Both the position numbers and the translations under genes were made by a program. Below are positions 44,601 to 57,673 of a stretch of 64,000 bases of DNA, piece by piece. Source of the stretch: Crotalaria pallida. Its lineage: Eukaryota > Streptophyta > Magnoliopsida > Fabales > Fabaceae. The stretch spans positions 151,048,001 to 151,112,000 of the forward strand of contig CM075651.1 in the NCBI GenBank assembly GCA_037953625.1, read 5' to 3'. The notes under the pieces were generated by a model. It ran no database searches and had not been told where the DNA came from. It saw nothing but the letters and a program-made list of their open reading frames with translations. Numbering within the stretch: position 1 is the first letter of the stretch; each line of letters opens with the position of its first letter.

Positions 44601-47600
44601 AATAACTGATGCGGCCTCTTTGCAGCATGACTTTGCTATAGCCTCAGAAATGCCAGTACAAAATAGTAAGCGAAGGACACCTTCCAGAATCCTATCTTTA
44701 AGAGAAACAATTTTTTCCGCTTTTAATGTATTTAAATTATCTCTCTCTTCAGCTTGTTGAAGTTTACAATGCTCAAGGGAAAGTAGAAATGACAATAGGG
44801 CATTTTCCGAAATCTTTATGAGAAAAGGATCTGAAATGAAAATAATTTTCTCAATTTCCTTACACATCAGATCTGAATTATCAGATGAACTATCAACAAA
44901 ACCATTTACATTTTCAGCTACATCCTCCATCACAACAGCTGCTGATTGAATCCATCCCCTTAGGTTAGACAACAGGAAATCCCAATCTTCTTCACAAAAC
45001 TCATTCCAGCAATAACCCACCGAAACAACCATAAGTTTTGAAAGCAGCATCTGCACCACTTGAAGCTGGTTGATTATTGCAGATCCGCCAGCAACATGCC
45101 TCTGCTTCTGGAATAATTCATATAAAAGTTTCCTCTCATCCTGGCTTATACTTCTTGCTGGCTTTAATGCTTTTGGACCTCCACTTGCGCTGAAAGGATA
45201 ACAGGCAATAACCAACTGAAGAAAATCTTCCATATCTACAGGAGTCAAGGTCCATTTCATTAAAAAATCCATTATTCACGGTAACCTTTTTCAGGATAAA
45301 AATTATTCATGGAAAAGTTACATTTAATTTAAGTTACATTTAATTTAGGCAAAATCAACTATTAGGACAATTGCAAAATAGCAAAAAGATCACATGTGCA
45401 ATCATACACACAATACAGAATGGCCTGTTATGAGCTATCAGATGAATTAAGATGTGGCATTTTTAATTAAAGAGGAGTTTACCTTCTCCTGTTTTCCATG
45501 TGACCAAAGGTGGAAGCTTTAGAGCCCTCTCCAGCCAGTCTATCATGGTATTTTGCACAAATCTTTCTTCCAATGAAGGTTGAACATCTCTATCGGGCTC
45601 GACATACCCATAAAATGATTCTAGAAGTACACTTACAAGCAAAGGAAGAATCTTAAGACAATTTGAATTAACCACTTCACCAATAAAAAGTTTATTCGTG
45701 AGAAGTTTAATTAGTTCTGATGCCTTCCTTGTTCCCCATATGTTCTCTTTGAACAAAGTAGATAGAAAGGAAATGAGTGCTCTGAAGAATGGCTCTTCAA
45801 TAGCTTCCACTTCATCAGCTGGACATGGCCACATACTGACTGAACTCTTTGTGCCACTATACCCATAAACAAGAGAACCATCGAGTAAGATGTTCAATAT
45901 GTCATCTAACAGGGTTTCCTGGGTAGAACTACTTCTCTTGGCATATGCACTCAGTAAAGGTAAGAAAGAAGACATGGCATTCTGCCCTGGCCATTTCCAT
46001 GTGCAAAGAATTTCAGCAGCAAGCCAAGCAGGAGACGCCACCTCTTGACTTGTTTCAAACATAGATGGACTAGGCATTGCACACGCAGAGATAACTCTAT
46101 CAATCCCAATTTTTGCAATCAACTTGTCAATTAAAGCTACAAACTCCCGTTGTCCTGAAACCTGCATTTGGTATACATTAGTGTTAAAAATTAGCATTCT
46201 TTATGTATTAGAGGCTGGAGTTTTAACTACAGGTTAGATGCCCAGACTATGTTTTTGTTAGAAACTGGACCAGATTAGAGATAAGAACATTCTACTATTG
46301 ATGGAAATAACTCTGAATTACACTGAATTCTCTAAGTATTCGAGCGACCAAGAACTCTCTCCATGCCCAAAGGCCGCAATTCTCTCTACAAAATGACAAG
46401 TTGATCCACATCCCTCTTCACCACTCTTCTTATATTTAGGCAACATGCCTTGCTTCTCTAGTCATCCTAGTCCCCAACTAACTCACTAACACATCAAGTA
46501 TTCCAACTAACTGAACAAGAGGGTTACCTAACAGTATTTTGAATATCTTCCCATAAACAAGCCATAATAATTTCATCAGTACACACACCATTTTTTCTGT
46601 GGGATAAGGCACTAAGATTTGTTTTTGTATTTCCAAACAAAACTTGAAATAAAAAGATTAAAACAAAAAAAATAAACTTTTGCATGAGTACTGAAAACAT
46701 CATTCAGGAAGGAGTCTAATACACTACTGTGGCTTCTCTCTCGGTGGAGTCTACTACAGCTCACTTAGTTATGGCTGCTATGCTCATACTGATGTAGCCT
46801 CAACACACATCGCTGTCCCAATGTGTAGCAAAATAAACCAATAACACATACCATTCCATTCACCAATGTAACAAAAGTATATATCCAAAAATCAAATTTA
46901 CAATCACACAAAAATTAATAGACAAATAATCAAATACGAGATTACCTTTGTCAAGCTGAAATTAGGAACAACAAACACAGGCCACATTTCATCCTTACAT
47001 AGCAACTGATGTAGCAAATTTTGCTCCTCATTTTCATCGACACAGATATACTCAAGAATTTCAAGCACCCATGTGCAGCATACTGATGCCACTATTCCAT
47101 CATCTATAAGGTTGTCTTCAACAAATGCTGCGGACCTTACTGACTGAATTAGAATGTTCAACAAACTCTTGCGGCAATCCAAGCTAAGGCTTTTCACAAA
47201 TTGAACATTTATCTTGTCCCGGAAAGCACACACATTTTCACCAAAGGCTAACCTACCCTTGATTTTGGCCATTGATTTGTCATCGAATGAATCATCTACA
47301 GACTTACATAAATTACACTCCAACTCAATGACAAAAATAGCAGACAAAATTCGTGAGACAAGTTCACTTTCCCCATCAAGTGCCTTTATGCAAAAGAAAC
47401 TACCATCAAGTATCTGAAGAGCAAACTGAGCCATCTCAATAACGCTGTCGAAAGAATTATCAGATTCTACACGGATCTTTGAAATATTGCTCAACAGAGA
47501 TGCTGCATTCTGTACCCAAAGGAAAGATGACATCTGAATAAAACCGAGTAACTTCCTGAAAATCTCCTCGTAGATGAGGATCAGTGCATTCCTGGACAGA

Positions 47601-50600
47601 AAAGAAGTAGATCTTCCTTCTGTTGAACCACCAAGAAGAGAGCTGCAGGTAAAAAGTACAATGTGAACATAAAGATCACTCAAGTCATATCTTAAGTTTC
47701 TCTGGTATGGGGCTTAAATAAGTTAAAGTAAATGATAAATAGGGACTTCACATAGTACTATTCCTTACCAGCTTCAGATGCCCTTTTTAACAAGCCTTAG
47801 CTGGTCTGGTTGAATATTACCCAACTAAACTTTCAGATATACAATCTATAGATTATGTCTACTTCCCTATACTTTGTTAAGTTAACTGCTGGCCTGGAGT
47901 TGTGATGTGTTTTAGGGACTGTGCGATCAAGCCTTTTGTTCTTTAATTAATATTTAGAGAGAGGTGCTTTGAAACCTTTTGTTAATTCTTTTTTAATAAA
48001 CACCTGTTTTAGTCCCCCAAAGATATAGGTGGCATCAATTTGGTCTCCCATACAAGTTCACTACAAAGAAAGTTGACCATCAACATAGTCCCTCAATCAC
48101 AGAAAATAAGTGACATCAGCTTACTCCCTAAATCAGAGCCTGCATCAACGATATTCACATAGTTTGGACATAGAAGGATGACTTTAACACTTTCCAAGAT
48201 CAAGTGACTAAATTGTCATCAACTTTGTGTGGAGGACCAAAGTGATGTCAACTGAATCTTTGAGGAGCTAAAATGTGGTTACACAATTTATTTTATTTTT
48301 ATAACAATGAGTCCTTTAACTCAAACCCAAAATCCTGCCATGAATAGGGGGAGGGAAACATAACCACCATGGAAATATGATCACTAATCCCAACCTCACC
48401 CAACAAAATAACAGACACAACATTTTAGTTCCAGTTCCATGCTTGAAACTAGCTTATTTTATATTTCAAAACATCTGAAAATTTTGGATTTAAGAACCAA
48501 AAAAAAAAAAAGAATGTATAAACCATATAGTTGATTCATTTGGTTTTTATTTCTTAAATTGTGAATTCATAATATAAGATATTGCTACATCATGCCTATG
48601 AAAAAATTGAATTGACATACCACACAAATTGCACATGAGAAGTGCAAAAAGGAGGCAGAGAACGGGAGATTGCAATAGCAGATGATTCCAGACATTCATG
48701 GTGCCAATCTTCAGCATTGGTGCCTTGTAGGTAAGTGGACTTATCTCCCTCCTTCATCTTCATACTCTTATCCCTAGCTTTTTCCAGGAGTGTGGCCAAC
48801 AATGCTGCATTGTCAGCATCTAGCAACGCTGGCGGGCACCCAGAATAACTTTGGCCAATCAAATAATTGATAATAAAAGACCATAGTTCTGAGAAATGCT
48901 CATCATCCAGCAGTGCCAACAACAAATCCAGCCGAGCATTGGTTGAGCAATTATTTGCCTGCAGACACCAAGGGACAAAAATATTCTTGAAAATTTGCAT
49001 AAAGTCCTCAGCTTCCAATACTTTATCCCCATCATATGAAAGCTGACTGGAACAGTGCCCTCTGTTTTGGATAAAAACTTCATGGACGATCTTCCGTGGT
49101 CCAAATACTGAAACAGCAACTGAGAGGAGTCTCACAGTATCTGGCAAATTCTAATATTTAAAAAAACAGAGTGAGACTGGAAACACTTAATAGAAATCAC
49201 TATTTCTTTGGGTAATCAAATTGAAATCTATTAAATTTAACAACACCATAAGCCTGTATAACTTTAACCCCTGTTTTTGACAGGTTAATTCAACAACAGT
49301 GATTATATCATAACTTATTCCCATAACACTAATATCTTTTAATGAATTATTAGTTCAAAAGAACTTAAAAATGAATCTCCGGAGTGTACCTCAACAGAGT
49401 ACATTAAACCAAAAGATAATTTTAAGCTTTAAATAGAGAGTGGTTTTTATCTATAAATAAACTCTAAATAAGTAAATCAGAAGTCTATTACAAAGTGAGA
49501 TTGTGAGAGCATGTAAGAACAGGAACTTGATTTTGACTAAGTTACAATGCCTTATCAAACCCAAAAAAGAAAATCATATCAAAATGAATTAAAAATAGAA
49601 GTATATCATACTAAAGTAGCAAACAAGTTTGGGGAAATATTAACTTACAGAAGATCTAATGATCGAGAAAGACTTTGCCAACATTGGTCCAACAATATAG
49701 ACCAAAGGCCAAGTTGCACCTTTCAGCACAGCATGTTGCTCCAGCAACAACATGAACAAAATGATTCGTTCAACAATCTCCACATTACCTGCTTGCTGAA
49801 GAATGCCCCTGCAATTCTCCTCAAGTTCCACAACAAAAACAGATAAAAGATTGTTATCTAATATATATATGCCTGAAAGGATTTCGACACAGCATCTCCC
49901 CAACTCTTGCAAATAGGGCATTAGATGCTTTGTATTCAGCATATCCACTGTCTTCTTGTTAGGAGACACATCTACTACGGATGAATCTGCAGCTTTTTCT
50001 GAGTTGATCATGTCAAAACCTTTCGAGCTTCCAATTGTAAGGAAATCCTGCCATAAAACCTTCACTACAACATTATCAACAAGATTGGTTCGGAAATGAC
50101 TGATCGAGTCCTCTCCATCATTATATCTGATACAAACAGATGAGAGTTTGATTACAAAAAGAAAAGGAATATAATGAATATTTTCTTTTTAGGGGTGAAG
50201 GTTAGAAATAAACAGAATAAATAGGTCTTCCAAATACAGAAAACCACAATTCAAAGGAAAAAATTTGTACCTTGAAGCATTTTTCAATGACCAAAGAAAA
50301 CATTCTTTGAATGCTTGAAAAAATGCTAGTCTATCTGCAGATACGGAGGTTCTCCTTCCCATCCACAAGTTCTTAAAAAAATCAAGAAAAAACTTATCCC
50401 CCCCTATAGCTTTTGGAGGCACACTGTCCAAGAATAAAATCAAAGCTGGATATGAGACCTGCTGGGAGCCGAAGCACCCATTCTTAAGAAAATTCCAAAA
50501 TGGATTCAGTATGCTTTTTTGAATGTTTAAAGAGGTCCAACCATCTGGGAACCTTCTAGAGAAGAGTAATATTACATCCCACATTGAAGGATGACAAGTT

Positions 50601-53600
50601 GGCTCCTTCTCGTTGAAAGCACCAAGGATTGCACCGGCAAGAGTTCTGATATTTCCATCATTAATAGCCTGTGGTACATTTTTTATTAAGCTCTTCAATA
50701 CGCTATAAGTAGCTGATCGGATAGCAGGTCTTTGGGACTTTAGGAAGTCTAGAAAGTATTTATGATCTCTTAGCAGCTTTTCAGCAGAGGAAATAGCAGT
50801 CTCCCTGGCCTTTGCAGCATGTTTAGGTTCAGTAGTTATATTCTCAAAACCGGGTCGCACTTGTTGTAGGCAAATTAAGACATCAAGAAGTGTAGCCAGT
50901 GCTAACAATGTTGCTGATATCACCTGTAAGACCAAATCAGAGAAGAAGCCTCAAGAAATAAAAACCATGATTCAAAAAGGGAAATTTGAGTGCATAAAAA
51001 TATGTCAAACACTGAATATTCAAACAGTAACTAAAAGAAAGTGACCAGGAACAAAGATAGACGAGATTAAAAATGAAACAGAATATTTAAGGGCGGGCTA
51101 AAAGAAAATTCTACATACGCACCACAGCCACCATTTAAACTAGGTAATCTTTGTTTGTGGTTTTCATGTTAAAAATAAAACTAGTCGAAGAAGAGGATAA
51201 AAGTGTCTATGATTCTTAATAGAGATTAAAACTTCTGGTTAAAGCAGGTGATACTTGAATCCTCGTACCAATGATTATGATCAACAACCTTCATTTGCTT
51301 AATGTAAAATAAAAGTGAACAGAAAATTTTCAGTTGATGCTAGGGAGTTCAGTGAAAATGAAAGTCAGGTAATTTCTTCCTGTTTTGGGGGTAAATCGTT
51401 TTCTCCTTTATGCCTAAGGATAATCTGACACATTTGACACAGATAACATAAAAAAAATAGCTCGCTGCATAAAATCATTTTTTAATTTTTTATCCACTCA
51501 TACCATGAAGCAAAACAGCTATACAAATCTGAAGTGAAGGTCTCTACAATTATTTCTTTCATTATAAAAATATTAAACAAACGCTTATCTAATACTAATA
51601 ACTGCAATACCAAAAGTGGACTTCTACACATTACAAATTACCTTACAGAACATATTTCTTAGCAACCATAAAGGAGAAGTGGAGCAAATCAATAAATTCA
51701 AAACTTCACTTACAAGTACAGTAAAGTGATTCTCAGTCTCACTAAAATGACTAGTATATACCTGTTGGTACATCTCTTCCAACTCATCCAAAGCTGTAGC
51801 TTTGTCAGACAAATTTTGTGGTGAGAGCTTTAAGTTTTCTTCTAAATACATAAATATCTCTGTTGTGCATAAAATCAAAGCATCAAGTCGCTTTTCCTGT
51901 GCAGGAAAGGCTGCCTGTCACAATTAAACAAAGGATTAAAACACAAATCACAATTGGCCCAAATTTAGCAATAAAGTCGTGCAAGTCAAGCATAAAAGCT
52001 GTTGTCAGAGGATTTACCTAGGTAGTAAATGCACACTTACTGAATTGACATGCAACTAAAAAGAACATCCACATAACAAAAATGGCATGTATTCTAACAA
52101 CCATGCACATTTGAATGATAAGTTGAAGTCCTTCACATTTCAGAAGCATTTGGTTTGCTTTTCTGTTTTCATTTCCAGTTGATATGTTTTCACTAATAAT
52201 TACAAAAATGCCACCTCTTTTCAATTTATTTCCCATTTTCTAACCTCCGTGAAGGAAATGGTGAAAATAATTTTTTCTCATTCTACACATTTCCTTCACA
52301 AAATTTAGGAAACAAAGTCAAAACAAGTGGCATTACTGTAATTATGAGCGAACAGTAAAAAACCACTTTTAATCTATCAATATAACAAACCAAACACCAC
52401 TTTTAAGCTATCAATATATTTGTGCAACATTACTTTCTTTTCAGGTAAACTATGACAGTAGTTTTAGAAATGACCGGGTGGAATAATGATGATGTTGGTT
52501 AGCAGAAGAAAAGGACCACATAATGTACAAAATCTAATTTCAAATGTCCAAATTTCATTGAGCCATTTCCTAAATGTTAAAATTTTTCCAACATAGCAGG
52601 AACATTGCCTTATTTTTCATCACGCAATATATAATTACATCCTTTAACAGCACCATATGGGTCTGCATCGGAAAAACATACTCAATATTTCAAGAAATTC
52701 AACAAAATCATGTAAAGATTTTACTACATTTAAAGTAACTAACTTAGGAATACTTCTCCTCATTAGTTTCTGAGTTTATATTTGCACAGAAATATATCAA
52801 AGAAATGAAATTTGAGACGGTTCATTTTTGCCCTGATATCGCAACAGACCTGCAACAACCCTAACATATTGCATATAGTATACACCTACGATCATTACAA
52901 GCCATTTCCAACATTAATTGCCCATGTAGGAGTCAGGGATTTCTTACTCATCAATTAGAGGACTAGTCAAGGCCAAGTACAACTTGACAATGCGGGAAAA
53001 GACACTACCACCAAGTTAACTTTTGCGACAATATAAAACTCTCAGCTCATCAGTAAATCTTATTAAAAAAGCTCTAAGATCACGAACATACAAGACAAAG
53101 CCAAGAATTGCATCTTGCCATGCCACTACATTGCTTGAACACCAATTATTTATGGTCCTATCAACTAACTTGATAAATCTAAATGAGTTGACTCTTTCTT
53201 AAAACTTAAATACTAATTACAGAGAAAGCTGCTAATTTATGGCTCTTTTTTATTCCCACAAGGCCCATTATATATATTAACAAAAAGTGGATACATAGAG
53301 ATATTTAAAATAACAAGCTGAGTTGTCCTACATGGAAAATTAACTGTAAACATCCAAGATAGACCATTTCATCTGCTTTCTCCACAGAACCGAGTAGAAT
53401 TCATGCATCAACAAAGCAAGCAATCATAAAAAGTTTCACACACTTCAAACAAATGCTTCCCACTTTGAACAATGAAAAAAGATCATTTAAAGCACAACTA
53501 TAAGATAAAACCAACGTAGCAAACCTGCAAAGACCTTTTTGCTGCCTGAGAAACTTCAGAAACTGGATCAAATTGCGCAAACCACCATGGTCCCATCAAT

Positions 53601-56600
53601 GTCTTCAAATGTGGAGCTAAATCTCTCCTGAGAAGTATTTGGTAAGTCAACGATAAGTCTATAAGTCTCTGGCTATGTTAATTAAGTTCACTCTAAGTCT
53701 CTAACAGATTCAGAGGAGGGCCATTGTTGGACCGATTATTCAAGCAGTAAATGAAAATTTTTAGTTTGACAAGAAAATTTAGACGGTAGAAACTAGTTGA
53801 AACAGGTTACAGCAGACAGGTGCACCTATTTTTTTTAGAAAAAAAAAAATTAAATGTATGCAGGTTAGACTAAAGTCTCCATGTAGCAGGGTAAGGCTTT
53901 TGTTGTTGTTGTTAGGAAGACTAAAATGTCTACACCTTTTTCCAAAAGATGCTCTTCTTTATAAGCTATTGATGCAAGTAACTTATATAACCTTAACCAG
54001 AAACTGAAATGGCAGAGTCAAAACTAGTATGATATGATAGACAACTATATCCCGCAATTGAGGTTGAGGCACGAGTCTTCAAACTTCTATTGCCAGATAG
54101 GCATGCATAAATGTTACTCGGAAATTAAGTGAGAGGCCTGGACCAGATTGGATGAGAAAAATGGTGTTTACTGATATGAACATTGTAATTACAGAATTCT
54201 ATTCCTCTCACTCCAGGTATTTGAGAGACTTGGAACACTCCCTCTCGCTTCTCTCTGCCAATTCCTAAACAATTTCACTCATTCTCCCAAGCTGATTTTT
54301 AAGCACCTTACATACTTTGGTATTTTTGATAAGAACACTACTTGCATAACTCTATTCCTCTACGCTCCAGGTATTCGAGAATCAGAACTCACCTGCTCAC
54401 TTCTCTTCCGGTTTCTGAATGAACTAACTCTCTCTCCCTAACTGATTTATAACCACCTTACATTTGTCCCTAACTGACTGTAGAGCTGCTACAGCTATCT
54501 ATCCATAACATATAGTTATATCGACAGATTCCAGTCTCCACTCCTTCATCCTCATCCTTTATTCTATCTACATATCATATGCTCTGCACTCGTTTTAACA
54601 TTAAGTGACACTTATCGATTTAATAGGTATTCAAATAGTTTAAATTACACATTAGAAAGGTAAGAAAGAAGCATGCATAAGTGTCTCTTAGAAAAGTTCT
54701 AACCCGACAGTAGTAACAAGTATGCTCATGGTATCATGGGTGGCTCGCCGAACCTCCCTATTGTAGTCCAGCAACAGCCTTTTATATTCAAAAGCCTACA
54801 TGAACAATTTAAATAGTCAAATATAATATCATAAGCATCTTCAAAGCTTGAGCCAACCACATTCATAAAATTTAACTGAAAGAGTCACAACCAATGAATG
54901 GCACAATGAACGAATATCACAAGATAAATGGAAGTCCAGTCATTCACTGCCATGTCCTATCTTGTTATACACTCTACGACTGGAAGTGTGGTATTGTTTC
55001 ACAAAACGTCAATCTGTCTCTGGGAGTCAAGGTTCATAGAAGCTTATTTGAAATATCTACTATGAACACTTCAGTTTTTTTGTTTCAAGAAATGGATGGA
55101 TATTAAAACGGTAAAAAAAAAAAGCAACCTCTACGGTAAACCAAAAAGAAAAAACAAATTAAATACACAAAGAAAGACACTATCACACCAACACATCAAA
55201 GCTTGTAATCCTGGTTTCATATTCAACAGAGGAATTCCTTATAAGTAAAAACATAATTTTTATCCCATATGAGTGACAATGGTAAAGATTTATCCTTCAA
55301 CAGTCTAGCATTTCTCTATTGAACCCAAAAAAAAAAAAAAAATAATAATAGCCAGTAAAAAAGTATCAGTTCTCTCTTCAAACAAGTAAGTAAATAACAC
55401 AAACCAGGATTGGACTTATCCTATTCGATATTCGCTAAAGCAGTCAAGAAGATAAATATCCATATGAACAATGTCTATCTCAGTCTAGCTAAATATGTAG
55501 TGAATGACTAAGCAGTGACAGCTGTTGATTAGTCTACTATCTAAAGGTGTAAATCCATAGTCCTATCCCTTTCAACACCCTAATACTTCAATATCTTAAA
55601 GAAATAATATGTAAGTTTAATAAAATTGTAATGTATATCCATGGAAAAAAGAAAATGTTTTCCATCTTATATACATTTCATCATTGTCATCTGTTGCACT
55701 TCAATGACGGTTTCAAGAAATGGTAATTACGAATCATGTGATAAATATGTAAAACATAATTAATTGGAAAATGTCAAACCATTAGAGGAGGATGGCAATT
55801 CTTTTATTCTATAAATGAACATGTTTCCTAATCAACCAATGGATGTCATTCATATGAAGGCTAAGAGACCTAACAAAGGGATTAGAAATAGATAGACAAA
55901 CAATTATCATAATACAACTATAAATTCGGAGAAGACTTGTGAAATATCTATACCCATTGGGGAACAATAAGAACAATGTCCTTCACAGACTTTTGCTGAA
56001 CCAGTGAAGATAAAGCCGCCAACGCCTTGAGCTGTTAAATAAAAACAAATCACCCAAAAAAAACACAATGAGACTATGCTTTATAAGAATAGAGATTCAT
56101 CACCAGTCAAAATGATTGTGATCATTGACTAATTTATTACAGCCAAACTAAACATTAGAATGTTAGGTATACATCTAACATATCACATATTATGCACCAT
56201 CTGTTGCACAGACACACCTAAGATGTCCAGCATCGTGTATATAGAGTCCCAAGATATGGTTAGCAAAGTTGTTAAATGATCTTCAAACAAAAAATCCCCA
56301 CACTTCATGTTTTAACATGAGAAGTGGCACCGTGATGTTGCAAGAGAACGCAGATTAAAAACACAACCGTTCTCTATTTACACTTTAAGCAAGCTTGTAC
56401 ATAACTAAATATCATCTATGATTGATAATCAATAAAGGCAAAAAGTTGCAAACTAAAAGAAAAAAAAGGAAAAAGTGTTTTTATAGCAGCTGCGAAAAAT
56501 AAAGAAAACAACAAACACCAATGACCAAAAGGATTCACCACCACCTAAACATCGGAAAGATGCATAAAGAATACTATTAACTAGTTATTCTAAAGCTTGT

Positions 56601-57265
56601 CAGATGCTCTCATTAACTAGTACCGACATTTATCCGAAATTACCTTAGTTGTGGGATCCTTCCTGCCTAGCCTCTTCAAATGCACCGCGATTTCGCTATC
56701 TACATCCTGCATATCCGAAAGACAAAACAAAAACCGATATTAAAACATTAAGGCAAGGTATAAAAACAATGATCACATTCACAAAGTAACATTGAAACAT
56801 TCGAGTCAGTACTGATAACTGAAATTGAAATTGAAGCTGCTGCAAACAAAGTCTCTCAGCATTCAACCTCAAAAAAACAAAACAAATACAATAATAAATT
56901 CAAACTCGGTTCTGTTAATTAAAATGAGATTGGAAACCAAAGACATACAGCAAAAGGGAGAGAGTCGTCGGTCGAAGGAGAAGGATCGAGTCGAGAACTA
57001 CCGACATAGCCACCGAAACCGAATCCGACGGCGGGAGTAGCGGCGGCGGAGGGAGCTGAGGATAAGAGCGACGCGGCCAAACTGAAACGGAATAAGAAAG
57101 GAAAAGACGATGGATATGATTATGTAGAATTGATTGTTAAGAAGAATAGGAATAAGGAATAGAAGAGAAGAGATGAGATGAGATGAGTAATATAATGGAA
57201 GACAAAAACCTGCTGCTGGAAGGGCGAGCCTTGGTTCTAGCACCTTCTCCTTTCTGTCTACCCAT
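40361..57265 (-). CDS. LTN1: E3 ubiquitin-protein ligase listerin (16 exons)
   Basis: The ligase of ribosome-associated quality control: with the Rqc2/NEMF partner on stalled 60S subunits it ubiquitinates the trapped nascent chain for Cdc48/p97 extraction. Exons: 57265-57210, 57081-56949, 56706-56644, 56031-55954, 54795-54704, 53627-53525, 51914-51762, 50923-50271, 50126-49649, 49150-48621, 47642-46946, 46161-45483, 45235-44202, 44051-43593, 41083-40853, 40588-40361. All join in phase, giving 1888 aa, close to Arabidopsis At5g58410 in length. The conserved N-terminus (MGRQKGEGARTKARPSSSR, DPTTK, GPWWFAQFDP) is followed by HEAT/ARM-like helices. An RWD-like domain lies in exon 15 (DETGMDLVIRLPPSYPL), and the terminal RING-CH uses Cys1838, 1841, 1857, 1860, His1865, Cys1868, 1881 and 1884 (CPIC...CKTC...KFH..C...CPLC). 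No stop or frameshift was found. Intron 14 holds a MITE and an LTR element. Confidence 0.95.
41250..41515. mobile_element. Stowaway-type MITE in LTN1 intron 14
   Basis: CTCCCTCCGGTCCTTATTAT at the left and TAGGACCGGAGGGAG at the right form near-perfect inverted ends, with TA on both sides (41248-41249 and 41516-41517). The best preserved of the five copies in the window. Confidence 0.92.
41651..41690. repeat. (AT)n-rich microsatellite
   Basis: AT dinucleotide run with one interruption (ACAT), inside LTN1 intron 14. Confidence 0.85.
41879..42203 (+). repeat. Left LTR
   Basis: 325 bp, TG...CA bounded, with CTTGTTAGGAGAAACCCTG where the right LTR has an extra G. Confidence 0.92.
42206..42223 (+). 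promoter_or_regulatory. Primer binding site, tRNA-Tyr type
   Basis: TGGTCCGACCTGCCGGAT begins with TGG (complement of the tRNA CCA end) and follows the acceptor and T-arm of plant tRNA-Tyr (...CCGGTAGGTCGGACCA) with one mismatch over this stretch. The tRNA sequence is recalled, not looked up. Confidence 0.65.
42269..42925 (+). CDS. Gag-like/unknown ORF of the LTR element with internal repeats
   Basis: 218 codons from ATG 42269. Residues 1-50 (ERVDLLEEKIEGMGERLANI) are predicted coiled coil by heptad pattern, as at the N-terminus of many plant Ty3-type Gag proteins. The middle is three 29-residue repeats (PLGSDKEGRILSNGTAMVEN...). The end is proline-rich (RPPPKPPDPF). No zinc knuckle or capsid core is present. 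It may be a shortened Gag or a remnant with no function. Confidence 0.6.
   Translation: MARVSERVDLLEEKIEGMGERLANIEEKMIALEINLKESILSEIRKIMGKNNEEVHKKQRVKQESGKVRPGYDNHPLGSDKEGRILSNGTAMVENGWKESASSKPLGSDKEGRILSNGTAMVENGWKESASSKPLGSDKEGRILFKGTAMAENGWKESASNMEANLPRLAVSLEILDFSLSSEAYTVAEFSVSHQLTLRPPPKPPDPFVETVVVKAQE
42494..42754 (+). repeat. 87-bp tandem repeat, three copies
   Basis: Three in-frame units starting CCTTTGGGTAGTGACAAAGA. The first two are nearly identical, and the third has small changes (TTTAAGGGAAC for TCTAACGGAAC). The period is 29 codons, so copy number can vary without breaking the frame. Confidence 0.95.
43023..43348 (+). repeat. Right LTR
   Basis: 326 bp, TG...CA bounded, differing from the left LTR by T/C, A/G and G/A changes and one inserted G. 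Confidence 0.92.
46201..46560. repeat. Repeat-like sequence in LTN1 intron 11
   Basis: Contains AGAACATTCTACTATTGATGG ... CTCTAAGTATTCGAGCGACC, ACTCTCTCC and AACTAACTCACTAAC. It shares this style with 54120-54560 (GTATTCGAGAATCAGAACTC, AACTAACTCTCTCTCCC). It is probably a decayed LTR fragment; the ends are not defined. Confidence 0.4.
51100..51640. other. LTN1 intron 7, no element recognised
   Basis: The intron between exons 7 and 8 (51761-50924) is AT-rich with no bounded repeat. Confidence 0.5.
54120..54560. repeat. Repeat-like sequence in LTN1 intron 5, two partial units
   Basis: Two diverged units (from about 54175 and 54335) share ACTCTATTCCTCT..CTCCAGGTATT-.GAGA, CTCTCGCTTCTCT/GCTCACTTCTCT and CTAACTGATTTATAACCACCTTAC-like ends. 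This fits tandem remnants of an LTR related to the sequence in intron 11. Confidence 0.45.
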
Positions 57266-57673
57266 GCTCCTTCTTCTTTTTCTTATTCTGATTTGTGATT
57301 GAGTATGTATATTGTATATAGGATGTGTTTTTTCCAAGGCTCAATGGAATGGAATGGAATGGAACGAAAGGGGAGCTCCAATAATATGAGGCGGTGCTGT
57401 GGCTGTGGCTGTGGAGTTGTGTGACTCACCAAGCTGCCGCTCGTTGCTCCTCGGGGCTTTAACCTCCTACGCTAGCTAGCTCCTATGGCGTCTCAAGTCT
57501 CCACAAGGTTTTCGACTTTTTTTTTATTTTTTATTTTTTTTTGATGAACCAAGGTTTTCAATTATACGGATGTATCAAAAATTAATTCATTTTAAAATAA
57601 ATAAATAAATCAGTGACACTATAAAGTTTATCGGATTGATATATCAGTGTGTCTGTGTTTGAGTATTAGTCCA
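57266..57673. other. LTN1 promoter region
   Basis: On the minus strand TATATACAAT (near 57311-57320) could serve as TATA box for LTN1, leaving a short leader. GGAATGGAATGGAATGGAA (about 57345-57362) is a small tandem repeat. No other gene is seen. Confidence 0.4.

Noticed and set aside
44302..44760. 152-codon plus-strand open frame
   Set aside because: It is the antisense of LTN1 exon 13, which is clearly coding on the minus strand.
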